Of a stretch of 64,000 nt of DNA, positions 27,301 to 37,229 are shown one piece after another (the stretch's first letter is position 1; the number at the start of each line of letters is the position of its first letter). The DNA comes from Ashinkailepas kermadecensis (lineage: Eukaryota > Arthropoda > Thecostraca > Neolepadidae). The stretch is taken from assembly GCA_034440615.1 (NCBI GenBank), contig JAOTOM010004558.1, positions 124,001 through 188,000 of the forward strand, in the 5' to 3' direction. A program made the translations under genes and the position numbers. The notes under the pieces are model-generated. The model made no database searches and was not told where the DNA came from. It was given only the letters and a program-made list of their open reading frames with translations.

Positions 27301-27662
27301 AACCCATACTCAGTTACGCGTCATCAAACCTGGCGTCGACACCTGGACCACATCATATAAAAAACGGTCTCGAAGAAAAAGTACCATCGCGTTTACGTAT
27401 TGGCCATACTTTTCTTACCCATCGGCATATATACACGGCTTCACTTCGACCTTCATGTCCATCATGCAACACCCATCTTACAGTCACACATATACTCCTA
27501 CACTGTCAACAATACCATGGCCCTCGAAAAACACTTACCGACTACTGCCGAATACACAACATTCCATTTTCTTTACCCACGCTACTGGGAGATGAACACC
27601 CTTTTATAATCAAACTACTTTTCATCTTTCTCCGACAAACCAACTTGCTCCAGAAATTATAA
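24328..27662 (+). pseudogene. LINE ORF2 (endonuclease-RT-RNase H) with internal deletion
   Basis: Endonuclease (about 24,410-25,080): QWNCRSL, ALQETW, GDFNAYSPAWD and SDHYP keep the catalytic Asn, Glu, Asp and His. A TAG at 25,261-25,263 lies where PWW is expected. RT (about 25,540-26,150) keeps FRPIALTS and motif A (AVFLDF) after frameshifts near 25,815-25,850 and at an A-run near 26,108. Everything from just after motif A through the FADD motif is missing. The thumb resumes at 26,180. RNase H (26,815-27,215) has YTGGS and AKL instead of YTDGS and AEL. A C-terminal CPSC...H...C zinc motif follows at 27,456, in another frame. The true start codon is uncertain. Confidence 0.88.
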
Positions 27663-27750
27663 ACTGACTGTTACAGCATAACATTTTTTTCCCACGGCAC
27701 GAAATGTCCTGAGGAGGCCGAAGTGCCTATTTTAATATAACTCCGACTAC

Positions 27751-28149
27751 GCACGACCCCTCACAAAAATAGACGATCAATCCCCGACGTCATACGACCC
27801 TCTCATAGATTGAGCTACCCAAAAACCCCGGTGCCTTCAAGAATCCATAAGCTCCTTGATTACCTGATACGGCTTGTCTCCAGCACGAGCTTGCTCTGGG
27901 CAAATATAAGCAGTTTTTCTTCCTTACAATCGTACCCTGATACCTTAATCCCTAATACGGTCTCCTTGGGAAAATGTGGTCCCTCTTCAACTTACAACTC
28001 TCCTCTTCGACCTACAACTCTACGAATTTAATTGGCTTTCTTGGACTTTGCAGCCGTCCCCGAAAGCATCACACACACAATACGTCTCATGGCACGACTG
28101 GTTTCAAATACTTCACATGCGTTTGACGGGTAACCCCTGTTCGTGGATC
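27751..28149. other. Spacer between LINE and gypsy integrase remnant
   Basis: No domain is visible on the plus strand. On the minus strand it lies directly downstream of the integrase C-terminal region and may be the 3' end of the gypsy pol or adjacent non-coding sequence. I found no LTR. Confidence 0.35.
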
Positions 28150-29150
28150 TAAGCAATCAACATGTCTTCTACCCACAAGCCTAACTATGACACATGTGGG
28201 TCCACGCATCACACATCTTGCGTTGCACACCAATCCGATAATCAAAATTCCTCATCCGAACACGATCACCCACTTTCAAATCTGGCTCCTGCGCTCTTTG
28301 TCTTAAATTGTGTGCTCGCTCGCTTTCCAGCCTCCTTGTGGAGACGCAGCGCTTCCTGTGCAGTTTTTAAAGATGCTGCAACCAACGCAGCTTTTCATGT
28401 ATGTACATAATCCTCTAGGTAATTTAGCACCGCCCGTGTGACTAGGCCAGAAATAGACGAATTCATGTGCCTCGTGAAAACAGAAAATACGTAGAATATC
28501 CGTGCGACGAGCTTTGAAAACTCATTTTTTGTGAAAATATCTTTGCCCGGCAAGTGTTGTTCCCAGTCGGCGCCATAGCTGTTCGAAAGGACTAGAGGCC
28601 ATTGCTTTATGTCCCCCCCCCTGTGGCGCCTTTCAACTTTACAAACGGCTTCATGGTGATGATCAACGGAGTGTCTGAGGCCAACAATCCAGAACTTACA
28701 AAATTATAAAACTTGGTGACGTTTCAAATTAGCCCCATGCATCCGTTTGAATGTACTAAGGTGGGCCATATGTCAGAAACTGTGAGGATAGCACATCAGT
28801 AATACTTTCAGCTGTGCCAGACGCCAATGGGTGATAGGTGAGGTAGCCTCTATATTAATATACACAGGTCAGGGCCAGCATGTAGCCAAACACGCAAATG
28901 TTGGGCATATGCACTATATACATAACTAAGACCTAACCAGAGCTAGTTGGAGGCTGCGGCAGCAAAGGCCATGCCTAGGTGGATGCAAAGGTGGGCCTTT
29001 GTCATCCTTACCTACGCTGCAACGCTTGCAGCTGTCTACCTAGTTCTTGCAGTCGCGCTTTAGGCCTGAATGCCAAATATGTTGCGACAGCTTTTCATGT
29101 CGCATCTTGTGACCACAATGCCCGAGGTGCGACATATCGTGGCACCGACG
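28150..29150 (-). pseudogene. Ty3/gypsy integrase remnant
   Basis: Read on the minus strand, three integrase parts appear in correct order. First is an HHCC zinc-binding module (about 29,030-29,145: CHDMSHLGHCGHK, then DSCKRC). Second is a catalytic-core remnant (about 28,640-28,860: TAESITDVLSSQFLTYGPP, YIQTDAWG, GLRHSV and KVERRHR, including the ER of the last catalytic motif). Third is a C-terminal segment (about 28,200-28,330: RAHNLRQRAQEPDLKVGDRV). Several stops and frame changes interrupt it. Integrase inserts the element's cDNA into the host genome. It probably belongs with the RT at 32.9-34.1 kb on the same strand. Confidence 0.8.
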
Positions 29151-29620
29151 CATAGTTTCCAACCGCCTGGCATGTGGCCTGCTGGTTCACGGTCCGAAAT
29201 TCGAGAAATCGTGTCCACACGCTGCATTGCGGCAGTATGAGCAGGCGGTACCCAGTGGTGAACTGACAATGACTGACGTACGAACACCATCTAACAATTA
29301 GAGCATTGGGTAGGCAAGTTCTCTTTGCGTCGTAGTGGAGTAGTCTAGAATTTCCATTTGTTCCACGATAACTGGTTCCAGATCCAATTGCTTCTCTCAA
29401 TCAACAACTTCTTAAATGCCACAGTTGTTAACGCCCTTATATTGACTTGGCTCATTAGTTCACTAAACGGCTATCACTAGAACGACAGTCTCAACACTGA
29501 CAGCAATCGTTCCAAAGACCACATCCTATCCCAGGCTACATCTTTCCAGCCTCGACAACACCACTCCCTCTCACCTCTCCGTCTGACCAAACCCGACTGA
29601 CCTCTCCGACTCCCCTGCGA
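29151..29620. other. Probable linker of the gypsy pol, left of the hAT insertion
   Basis: Minus-strand translation gives no clear domain, but the stretch lies between the integrase zinc module and the hAT insertion point. It would correspond to the RNase H-integrase linker of the interrupted element. It includes CTGACCTCTCCGACTCCCCT near the insertion site. Confidence 0.35.
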
Positions 29621-29628
29621 CGACTGAC

Positions 29629-32294
29629 CAGTGTTGCCGCGGCCCAATTTCACAGCGTACCAGGATCGCACCCAAATCGTACCAGATTGGCTATGTGTCG
29701 TACCAGATCAGAAGCCAAAATGTACCTAATTTCGTACCATAAAAAGTAGGCATAGTTTGGGCAATTGTATGGCTAGGCAAGTAATTTAGATAATTGTATT
29801 GGTGTTTTAGGTGCTCTCTAGTTACATTGGTATAAATTGTCAGAAATCGGGACAGGTTCAGTCTTAGACTCCTTATGCCGCCTAGTGAAAGCAGTTTTCA
29901 ATTGTGACGAAAAAAGACAATACTCCTGCAATGCGTAAAACAGCTATTCTCGGTATCACATGAAAATTAAAAAAATCAGTCAGTACTTCATAAGTTTCTT
30001 TACCACCAGCAGATTCAGGATGCTCACCATATTTAATATCGCAGGACACGAGGACGGGGCGGAGGAGTAAAGACTGGAACGAACCTGCAGTGGAATATGC
30101 GTTGTTATTGGTGAATCATTTTCATTTGTTATTGGTGATTCATTTTTGACTTCATGGAAGCCGTGGGCGTCCACTCGTGGCAGGAGGGCGTGACTTGCTG
30201 CTTGGTGAAGATCAGAGAAGGCACTGTTCCCACCTGGAGGCGGTTCCACTGTTGTGTCTTTATGAGGTTCAGGCTGGAGGATATTCTCACGGCGGCCGCG
30301 CTGGAGTGCAACAGGGACAGGAGATTTTGCATCAGCTGGACTACCTTTGTGAATTCTGGCTGGCCACTGCCATCCCTCAGCTTCTTCACTTCCGCCCAGT
30401 ACTCACACGCCGGCTTCCCTCTTATTCTGGAGCTGCTCCTTCGCTGCCTGCTGGATTCCTCGCCATTCTGAATCCAGGGCCTCGTACTTGGTCTCTTTGA
30501 TGAGATCGGGAAATCCCAGAGCCAGCGACACGATGGAGGGCGCTTGCGAGGTCGGGTTCAGCAGCTCCAGAAGCACCCTGGTCTTGTCGCTGAAGTCGAA
30601 TCGTCGCCGGATCTGCTTCCAGAGCTCGGTGTAGACCATCTGTACCATTGCCATTTGACCGGTGTATATCATTTGAGTCGGAAGGCTTGGACCACCTCCT
30701 GAGGAACAGACTCTGAGAGGATGATGGCCTCGACGTTGGCGCCACAGTGCTTCTGATCCAGAGGGAGGAAGTTCCTGGCATGATCATGATTGACCACCTC
30801 CAGTCGCACACCTGGCTCAGCACGCAGGAAGTTGTTGGCCACGGAGAGGTAGAGCTTTAGGAGCGCAGCCCGTGCGTGCTGGATCTTGGATGACTCGGAC
30901 TGGAACATCTCTTTCGCCCCAGTGATCAGTGGGAGAACGTAGTTAAGGAAAGCGATGTACATCTTGTACATGGGGTCGCGTAGGGCGTTCAGGATGGTTC
31001 GAGCCGCGTGGACGTGATCCTCGTCCGCCGCGTGCTGGACGAAGAGGAGTAGGGCTGCCCACTGCTCGTACATCCTCTTCGCCACTGCCTCGAGGGAGAG
31101 CCACCTCGTCTTACGTCTTACAGGGGCGCAGCAGCCTGTGGACTGGGACGTCAACTAGATCCTGGACAGCCTGGTACTTGAGGAGTCTCTTCGGGCTATT
31201 GTTGAGATAGAGATACGTTGAGATACGTCTCGAGCTTGATCCTCTATGCCTCTATGGATGAAGGCAGCTTCATGCACGCTGCGGAGGTACACAGATGCAG
31301 GCAGTTCCATATGCAGCCGCGGTGATCAAGATGTGCGTGAGTTCTCTCCTAAACAGTGCCTGCACACTCTGGTGACACCCCATCATGACGTTAGCATTAT
31401 CGGCCGCAAATCCAATCATGTTCTTCAGGGGCACATCGTTAACTGACAGCACGCCACGTGGCGTCATGCAGGCCCTGGGCGGTCGCATCCTTGACCTTCA
31501 CCATGTCCAGAACAGGTCCCTGGTTTTGCCGTCTCGGTCGTCAAAAACACGCGCCACAATGGCGAGATATTTGGTAGTAGACCTGTCGGTCACCTTGTCC
31601 ACGATCAGTGAGAATGGGTTATTGCGCATGAGTTCACTCACTCTTACCCTCTCCTCTGCTCCTATGGCATCATTGGAGCATCATCCTATGTCTTAGTAGT
31701 CCTCGTTCTGGCCGACTTAAGGTTTTTGCCACTTCAGATTCTGGGCATACCTTTTTGACTAAGGTACGAGATGGTCGTTTACCGATAATGGCAGATGATG
31801 TTCAGCGATGAACCTCGCCAGCAGTAGCTCGCCCTGAGCCACATTATCCTGCTGTTTATCGTGGCTATGGTTCCTTTCTGCGGCGGCAACAAACGCGGGC
31901 AGCTTACCACAGCCTGCAGAGCCGGTTACGTTCTTCTTGTAACCCTCATTTGTCCCGTGTCACTTCAGATGGGGCAGCAGTATAGCCTTAACAATGCATA
32001 ATGCTTTGTATGTGTACCGGCTAGCGCCAGCACACTGCGAGATAAGTGAAAGTTGGCACAATAGATATCGATGTAATTGTATGGCCTAACTTCATCCCCT
32101 CTGAATACAAGTAAAGTTTGTTTTAAAAAATTGACCTGTCCATTTCAGAAGAAAATGTGAACTGAGAATGAATAAAAACACGAAAGAAATGTATTTCGGC
32201 GAAAAAGTAACAGATTTTCTTCCGGCGTACCTGCGTAACAGAAAAGTCGAAAAAGTACCAGATCTGGTACGATCGTACCATGACGGCAACACTG
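29629..32294 (-). mobile_element. hAT-superfamily DNA transposon with 8-bp target duplication
   Basis: The left end begins CAGTGTTGCCG at 29,629 and the right end is its inverted copy, CGGCAACACTG, finishing at 32,294. CGACTGAC flanks both ends exactly (29,621-29,628 and 32,295-32,302), the 8-bp duplication typical of hAT elements. GTACCAG/CTGGTAC motifs are repeated inside both termini (at least three near 29,670-29,740 and four near 32,245-32,280), like transposase-binding subterminal repeats. The 2,666-bp interior carries a decayed transposase on the minus strand. It inserted between the RT and integrase parts of a gypsy remnant. Confidence 0.92.
30129..31990 (-). pseudogene. hAT transposase (zinc finger/ZMYM-type relative), decayed
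   Basis: On the minus strand the order matches hAT transposases. A zinc-finger remnant lies near 31,950 (LPHLK, NEGYKKN). It is followed by FIAEHHLPLSVNDHL (about 31,790-31,835), the catalytic-region NPFSLIVDKVTDRSTTKYLA (about 31,565-31,625), and DNANVMMGCHQSVQALFR (about 31,340-31,395). RRKTRWLSLEAVAKRMYEQW lies near 31,050-31,110. The C-terminal dimerisation segment is at 30,129-30,389, with LLSLLHSSAAAVRISS and LIKTQQWNRL. Stops and frame changes separate these blocks, so no intact enzyme can be made. Transposase would cut at the TIRs and reinsert the element. Confidence 0.88.
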
Positions 32295-32302
32295 CGACTG
32301 AC

Positions 32303-32640
32303 TGACCAGGTCTCGTCGCGCGCGCGAGAGGGGTACAGGTCGCTCATGTGGGAGGGGCAACTCCACGGCCTGCCGATATCACTCTTGCACCACACCGCGA
32401 AGGGGAACGTCCGGTCATCGCACTCCAGATCAGGCCCCTGCCCTACATATGCCGCATGGTATGCACAGTGGTGACACGGGTGTCATAATGATGACACCCG
32501 ACTGTGTCATGTCGCAATGACACAGCCCCGGCCGGCCGGCCGGCCGGCCGTTGGCGCGCCGTGTGGGAACAAATGTCGACTAAGCATAGCAAACGCCGCG
32601 ACCGCCTGGGCTGTGGCATCAACTGCTGAGGTCAGCGCTC
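32303..32640. other. GC-rich spacer with paired hairpins
   Basis: CGGGTGTCAT/ATGACACCCG (32,477-32,486 with 32,491-32,500) is a 10-bp perfect stem with loop AATG. CTGTGTCAT/ATGACACAG (32,502-32,510 with 32,517-32,525) follows immediately, and the stems share TGTCAT. A GGCC tract lies at 32,529-32,550. No gene is visible. Confidence 0.75.
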
Positions 32641-32815
32641 CGGCAGTGCTGACCGAATGCCTGGGATCCGCTCGAAGGTGCTGACCGAATGCCTGGGATC
32701 CGCTCGAAGGTGCTGACCGAATGCTTGGGATCTTGGGATCCGCTCGAAGGTGCTGACCGAATGCTTGGGATCCGCTCGAAGGTGCTGACCGAATGCCTGG
32801 GATCCGCTCGAAGCG
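32641..32815. repeat. 32-bp minisatellite, about five copies
   Basis: The unit is GAATGCCTGGGATCCGCTCG plus AAGGTGCTGACC. One copy has a 9-bp insertion (CTTGGGAT duplicated). It lies between the hAT element and the gypsy RT remnant. Confidence 0.94.
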
Positions 32816-32889
32816 CGGATGCCAGGATGTATTGGAGCAGCTGCGATTATGCTACTAAACGCATTCGAAAGAGGGGTCCGATATTAGCT

Positions 32890-34570
32890 ACTTTACAATT
32901 GACGTCAACTTTGCCCTTCAGAATGTGTAAGGCCGTCCTGCTGCGAACTCTTTCCCGAACTCTTTTCCCAGGTGAACCCAGGTGAACTCTTTTCCATCAA
33001 AATATTTGTGTCATTTTCTTCAGCCCCGTAATAAAACAGAACAGCTCCAATTAATTCATGCACAATCTGGATTGAGCTTTGCTGCATCTACTTCCGTTGA
33101 ACGCAATGACTTGTTCAGCTTCATTTTGGGTTTGACACAGGATCTGCCCAGACCCGGCTGTGCTTCTCTCAGCGTATAGCGCAAACCCGTCACTCCATTG
33201 GTACGGTAAGCTAGCACTCGGTACGAAAGTAAGCAATCTCGCAACATAAGGAAGGCTGTCTCCAGCTCTGCATCCCAATAGAATGATTCGGTGCTTGCCA
33301 ATTTGACTAATGGAAACGAGATGCTCGAGAAAGACGGGATATATTGTTTCATCCGTGCTTTACTTAGGCCCTCCAGCACTGTGTGCAGGAGCTTGGTATG
33401 GCTGTCTACATCGGGACTGGTCAATAATACATCGTCCGCCCAAATAGATATTAACCAGATACACCAGGAATAGCATCCAGAACGCGATGCATGGCTATGT
33501 GAAGAAAGTACGACGACTGAATAAAATCCATCGGCATTCTCTGTGGATAATACACCTTCCCGAGCGCGTAGAACGCACAAATCTTTTGCGATTCCTCAGG
33601 CAGTTTCAAGCTACAAAATGCGTGTTTAATGTCTAAAGAATAAGCAATGATCCAGCTGTGGAGAGATGAACGAAGGTCGTAGATGCTAGGTAGAAAAAAC
33701 TTTATGGGCAACACACTCTATTAATTTCCATCATGTCTTGTATGTACAATCTGCAGTTCTGCAGATACCTTTTGGCACCAGAACAACGGACGAATTCCAG
33801 TGACAGGGTTCGCCGACACTTGCTTCTTGCTTGATCACGCCACTTGCTTCTTTTTTAATTGTTCTTCCAGACGTTTTTATCTCGCGCGCGTCACTTCGTA
33901 TGGGTTGAAAAAGCACCCATGTTCAAACTCCAGATCCACCTCTACGCCCTCAAGGCACCCAATATCGGCGTTACCAGCATAAAATATTTCAGGAAATGTC
34001 CGCAAAACTAATGCTACTTTATCACGGTCACAGCCTTCGATCTCATCGCCAAGCATAAATTTGGCCAAATTTCCTCAGAGTGCGGGGAAAAATGTTATGG
34101 TCACCAGAAACGCAATTCGTTCCAGCAGCATGCCTGTCATCCTCAGTCACTGCTGGTGCTTACGTCAGCGCCGTCGGCAGTCCCGGCTGGTGTTTCGTTA
34201 GCGCCGTCGGCAGGCTGCGCGTAGCCAATCACGTCCCGCCTGCGGAGCGTCACAAAGTGGTCGGAACGATTTCTCACCAATAGTGGCATTTCATGAGACG
34301 AACATTGCTTAAGCAAAGCATCAGGATCTGAATATCATTTGATGCCTGTCCAGTCATTACGTAGTGAGTATCAGTGAAGGGCCACGGTCAGTTTTGACAC
34401 ACGAGCAAGATACCGACCTGGGCAGAATCCTCGCAGATTTTCGCAGCCTCAGTTTTACCTGCACAGTGACATCGGAACAATCCAGCAATGTTCAATGAGC
34501 TTGTAGGAAATCAAAACCGAAAATGCAAACTGCATGTTAGTTCTTGAAAACAATGCCCAATGCACATCTC
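32890..34570 (-). pseudogene. Ty3/gypsy pol remnant: protease end, RT, start of RNase H
   Basis: On the minus strand, FGFDFLQAH near 34,510-34,535 matches the C-terminal part of a retroviral-type aspartic protease. RT follows: WNSSVVLVPK (about 33,780-33,810), YSLDIKHAFCSLKLPEESQK (about 33,590-33,650) with the first catalytic Asp, YYPQRMPMDFIQS, and WADDVLL (about 33,430-33,450) with both palm Asp residues. An RNase H connection segment with FYWDAELETAF (about 33,260-33,300) and CQTQNEAEQVIAF follows. Frameshifts and stops separate the blocks. The order protease-RT-RNase H-integrase is that of Ty3/gypsy elements. No LTR was identified. Confidence 0.82.
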
Positions 34571-34781
34571 CGATGCGTTTGCCACAAACATTTTCATGCA
34601 TTTCAGTCTAAGTACTTATGTTAACCTAATATAACCTCTGGTGACCTCATTATCAGCCAACAATGTTGGGTATGCTTCGGGCTTTCCACGCCTGGAGCCT
34701 TCTAGCGGTATGACATGGGTCCTACCGTTCGTGAGGGTATAGAGCTTGAACTTTACCAGCTTCTTTTTTTGCGGCTGTCCT

Positions 34782-34810
34782 TCGTGAGGTTGGCATTGCC
34801 AACCTCACGA
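34782..34810. other. Perfect 14-bp-arm hairpin
   Basis: TCGTGAGGTTGGCA (34,782-34,795) and its reverse complement (34,797-34,810) are separated by a single T. It lies just upstream, in the minus-strand sense, of the gypsy protease remnant. Confidence 0.9.
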
Positions 34811-34983
34811 ATCGGCATTGCATGACAATACTGATGGTTGGCACTGTCGACAGAAGCATCACTTCTGGCTTCCCGGTTGATTTTTCTTCACTACCTATGA
34901 GCGGAGCGACACCTTCCTCTTCTCCTTCTCCTACACCACCTCGTATGATATGTCCTCTGTTTCTGATTCCCCTCCCAGATTGG

Positions 34984-35140
34984 GAGTCGAGCCGAGACGT
35001 AAACTCCTTCCAGACTGGGATTCGGGCTGAAACACAAACTCCTTCCAGACTGGGACGCTGGCTGAGACATTAACTCCTTCCAGACTGGGACGCTGGCTCT
35101 GACGTAAATTCCTTCCAGACTGGGACTCAGACCGAGACGT
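34984..35140. repeat. 35-bp minisatellite, four to five copies
   Basis: The unit is CTCCTTCCAGACTGGGAYKC followed by a variable GGGCTGARACRYAAA. Period 35 is not a multiple of three, so the 73-codon minus-strand frame through it is not convincing as a gag exon. Confidence 0.9.
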
Positions 35141-35218
35141 AAAGCTCACCACACAACGTGCAAGCTTCAGGTATCGTTATCTCACATTGTGTTGCTTCTC
35201 TTATCCTTGTTTATAGTC

Positions 35219-35382
35219 GGGGACGAGTGGTCTAGGGGTAAGATGCTCGTCTCACAATCGAAAGGTTGTGGGTTTGAGTCTCACCTGTCGCTACTCTTCG
35301 CCCGCGACCAATCGGCGTGAGAGATTGGCGACGCTACATGACTCAAAGGTCGACGTGTCGTAAAACCAATAACCAACAACAA
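35219..35382 (+). mobile_element. tRNA-derived SINE with 13-bp target duplication
   Basis: The head resembles a tRNA: an A-box-like GTGGTCTAGGGGTAA, a loop region CTCACAA that could be a Val CAC anticodon, and a B-box-like GGGTTTGAGTCTC. A body of about 90 bp follows, then an A/C-rich tail ACCAATAACCAACAACAA. CTTGTTTATAGTC occurs exactly on both sides (35,206-35,218 and 35,383-35,395), proving retroposition. The acceptor and anticodon stems pair poorly, so I do not call a functional tRNA. RNA polymerase III transcription from the internal boxes, and mobilisation by a LINE, are inferred. Confidence 0.9.
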
Positions 35383-35395
35383 CTTGTTTATAGTC

Positions 35396-36660
35396 TGGCT
35401 GGATGCAGTCGTCATCTTCTTTTACATCGTTGTTGAGTAGTCGTTACAAAGTGGCGTTTGTTGTCGCTATGGTTGATTTCAATTATTTATTGTCGAATCG
35501 CTTTAGCTATAATGTATTGTCCGCCAATCCATAAATCTTTCTGGTAGAGTTCTGAGAGGGCGACCCTGATAACGTCATGTCAGCAAATGCAACTGCTAAC
35601 CAGTGACAACATACAGTTTGACAAGTTGACATTTGAGACAAACAGTTTTGAACGCTTTGTAATGGGCAGCAAAATTGGAGCTAAATCGGCGTTCAGACGA
35701 TGTGGATTATCTTTTTATTGATCAGATTTCAATTCTGACCTTCGAAATGTCGATGATCAACTGAGCGCGACATGGCTTCGGTCGGGAGACTTAATAAAAG
35801 TCGACTGAACTCCAGATGCAACGCAATAGCCATTATGAGCGATGGGACCCATCGAGGAAGACAATACCAGCGCCGTAAGAGCCAGACGAGACGCACTTCT
35901 CGGAAATGTCGGCGATAACTCGCCGGCAGTGGTGCGCTGAGTGGCGCGATATCGGTGATCGAGCCGAGACCAGGATATCCGCCGGAGGCGCCGATGGCGC
36001 AGGTCGGCCGGCATCGTGTATCGGCCTGGCGCGTGTCCACCCACCTGTCAGACTGTGGTGGAGGTAGTCTGAGCTCAGTGCACCTGACATTGTCCCCCCT
36101 CCCACCCCGGTTCCTCCGCCTTGGGACAGTCTGACATCGGCTGGTCTGGGACCACGGCCGGACTTGGCATGGTCCCCATCCCTCCCACCCCTTGCTCCAC
36201 CGTCCAGGACAGTCAGCGGTCGGGGGCCGCAGCCGAACCTGCCGCTAGTGCCCCCCCCCCCCCACTCCCACTGCCCGCCCGCTGCACGACAATGATAATT
36301 GCATCGGTGAGACATCCCAGCTGTGTGTTGACCGTGCGCCCCAAGGAATATCCAACTGATCCTAACCGTACAGATAATTATCAGCGTGACCTGGGTTCAT
36401 CTTGAAAACGCTGCATATCTAGATGACTTCGCCGAACCCATACTCTGAGCAGATTGCGGGCTGCAGATGTAAATCTGGTCTCCCGGAGCGGCATTTGTCG
36501 CACCGCTTCACTGACTTGATTCTGTAAGCCGTCTGCCACCTCGACTGGCGAAAAGCTCACCGCAGCCTTCAGACGAGCAGCTGGGATTTCCGACATGAAT
36601 GCACACTGAGAGCTTCGCACACACATACAGCCAAGCATGATCAAAACGCATCTACATGCG
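35396..36660. other. No recognisable gene
   Basis: About 1.3 kb. The stretch 35,850-36,330 is GC-rich with open frames on both strands that overlap each other. A C11 tract lies at about 36,251. No domain is recognised. Confidence 0.4.
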
Positions 36661-36677
36661 CTCACACACACACATAC

Positions 36678-36749
<72 letters not shown>

Positions 36750-36750
36750 A
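36661..36750. repeat. (CA)n-(TA)n microsatellite
   Basis: A short CACACA tract leads into a TA tract of about 62 bp ending TATATGTATGTATATG. Confidence 0.95.
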
Positions 36751-37017
36751 TGTTTGGCGTCCCCGCGGTTTTGAATACGGCAATAAGTAGGTATTTGCGT
36801 CGATGTTTCTATGCAACGCCATGAGCGTAATTTTAATCTCCACGGAGTTTTGCTGGGGGGGGGACGCATCTCCTCCTCCGTTCCCCATCGTGACGCCCAT
36901 GGTAGCAACGCGTGCATAATATATAATATATGCACGTGTTGTTAAATGGCACGTCGGCTTCGCTGCAATAGATGTTCCTCGCTTTATTTTCGACTCTGCA
37001 TAAATGTCTTGCGGTTT

Positions 37018-37229
37018 GGCCGGTGTCCATTGTGTCCATTGTGTCCATTGTGTCCATTGTGTCCATTGTGTCCATTGTGTCCATTGTGTCCATTGTGTCC
37101 ATTGTTTCCATTGTGTCCGTTGTGTCCATTGTGTCCATTGTGTCCATTGTGTCCATTGTGTCAATTGTGTCAATTGTGTCCATTGTGTCCATTGTGTCCA
37201 TTGTGTCCATTGTGTCCATTGTGTCCATT
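37018..37229. repeat. 9-bp array (TGTCCATTG)n, about 23 copies
   Basis: Perfect nonamers with rare variants (TTTCCATTG, TGTCCGTTG, and two adjacent TGTCAATTG). Because the unit is nine bases, all six frames read as tripeptide repeats for about 70 residues. These are artefacts. Confidence 0.96.

Larger units (their letters stand above)
22554..27740 (+). mobile_element. Non-LTR retrotransposon (I/Jockey-like, RNase H-bearing), decayed
   Basis: The element holds, in order, a 5' leader (22,554-22,827), ORF1 (22,828-24,213), ORF2 (24.3-27.66 kb) and a short 3' UTR ending GCCTATTTTAATATAA. CTCCGACTAC immediately precedes (22,544-22,553) and follows (27,741-27,750) it, which fits a 10-bp target-site duplication and sets the ends. 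An AP-type endonuclease plus an RNase H domain after RT places it among I/LOA/Jockey-type LINEs; the exact clade needs a tree. Two nonsense codons, at least three frameshifts and a deletion of the RT palm make this copy non-autonomous. Confidence 0.85.

Noticed and set aside
35219..35300. Functional tRNA-Val(CAC) gene
   Set aside because: Acceptor and anticodon stems pair poorly, and the tRNA-like head lies inside a SINE bounded by a target duplication.
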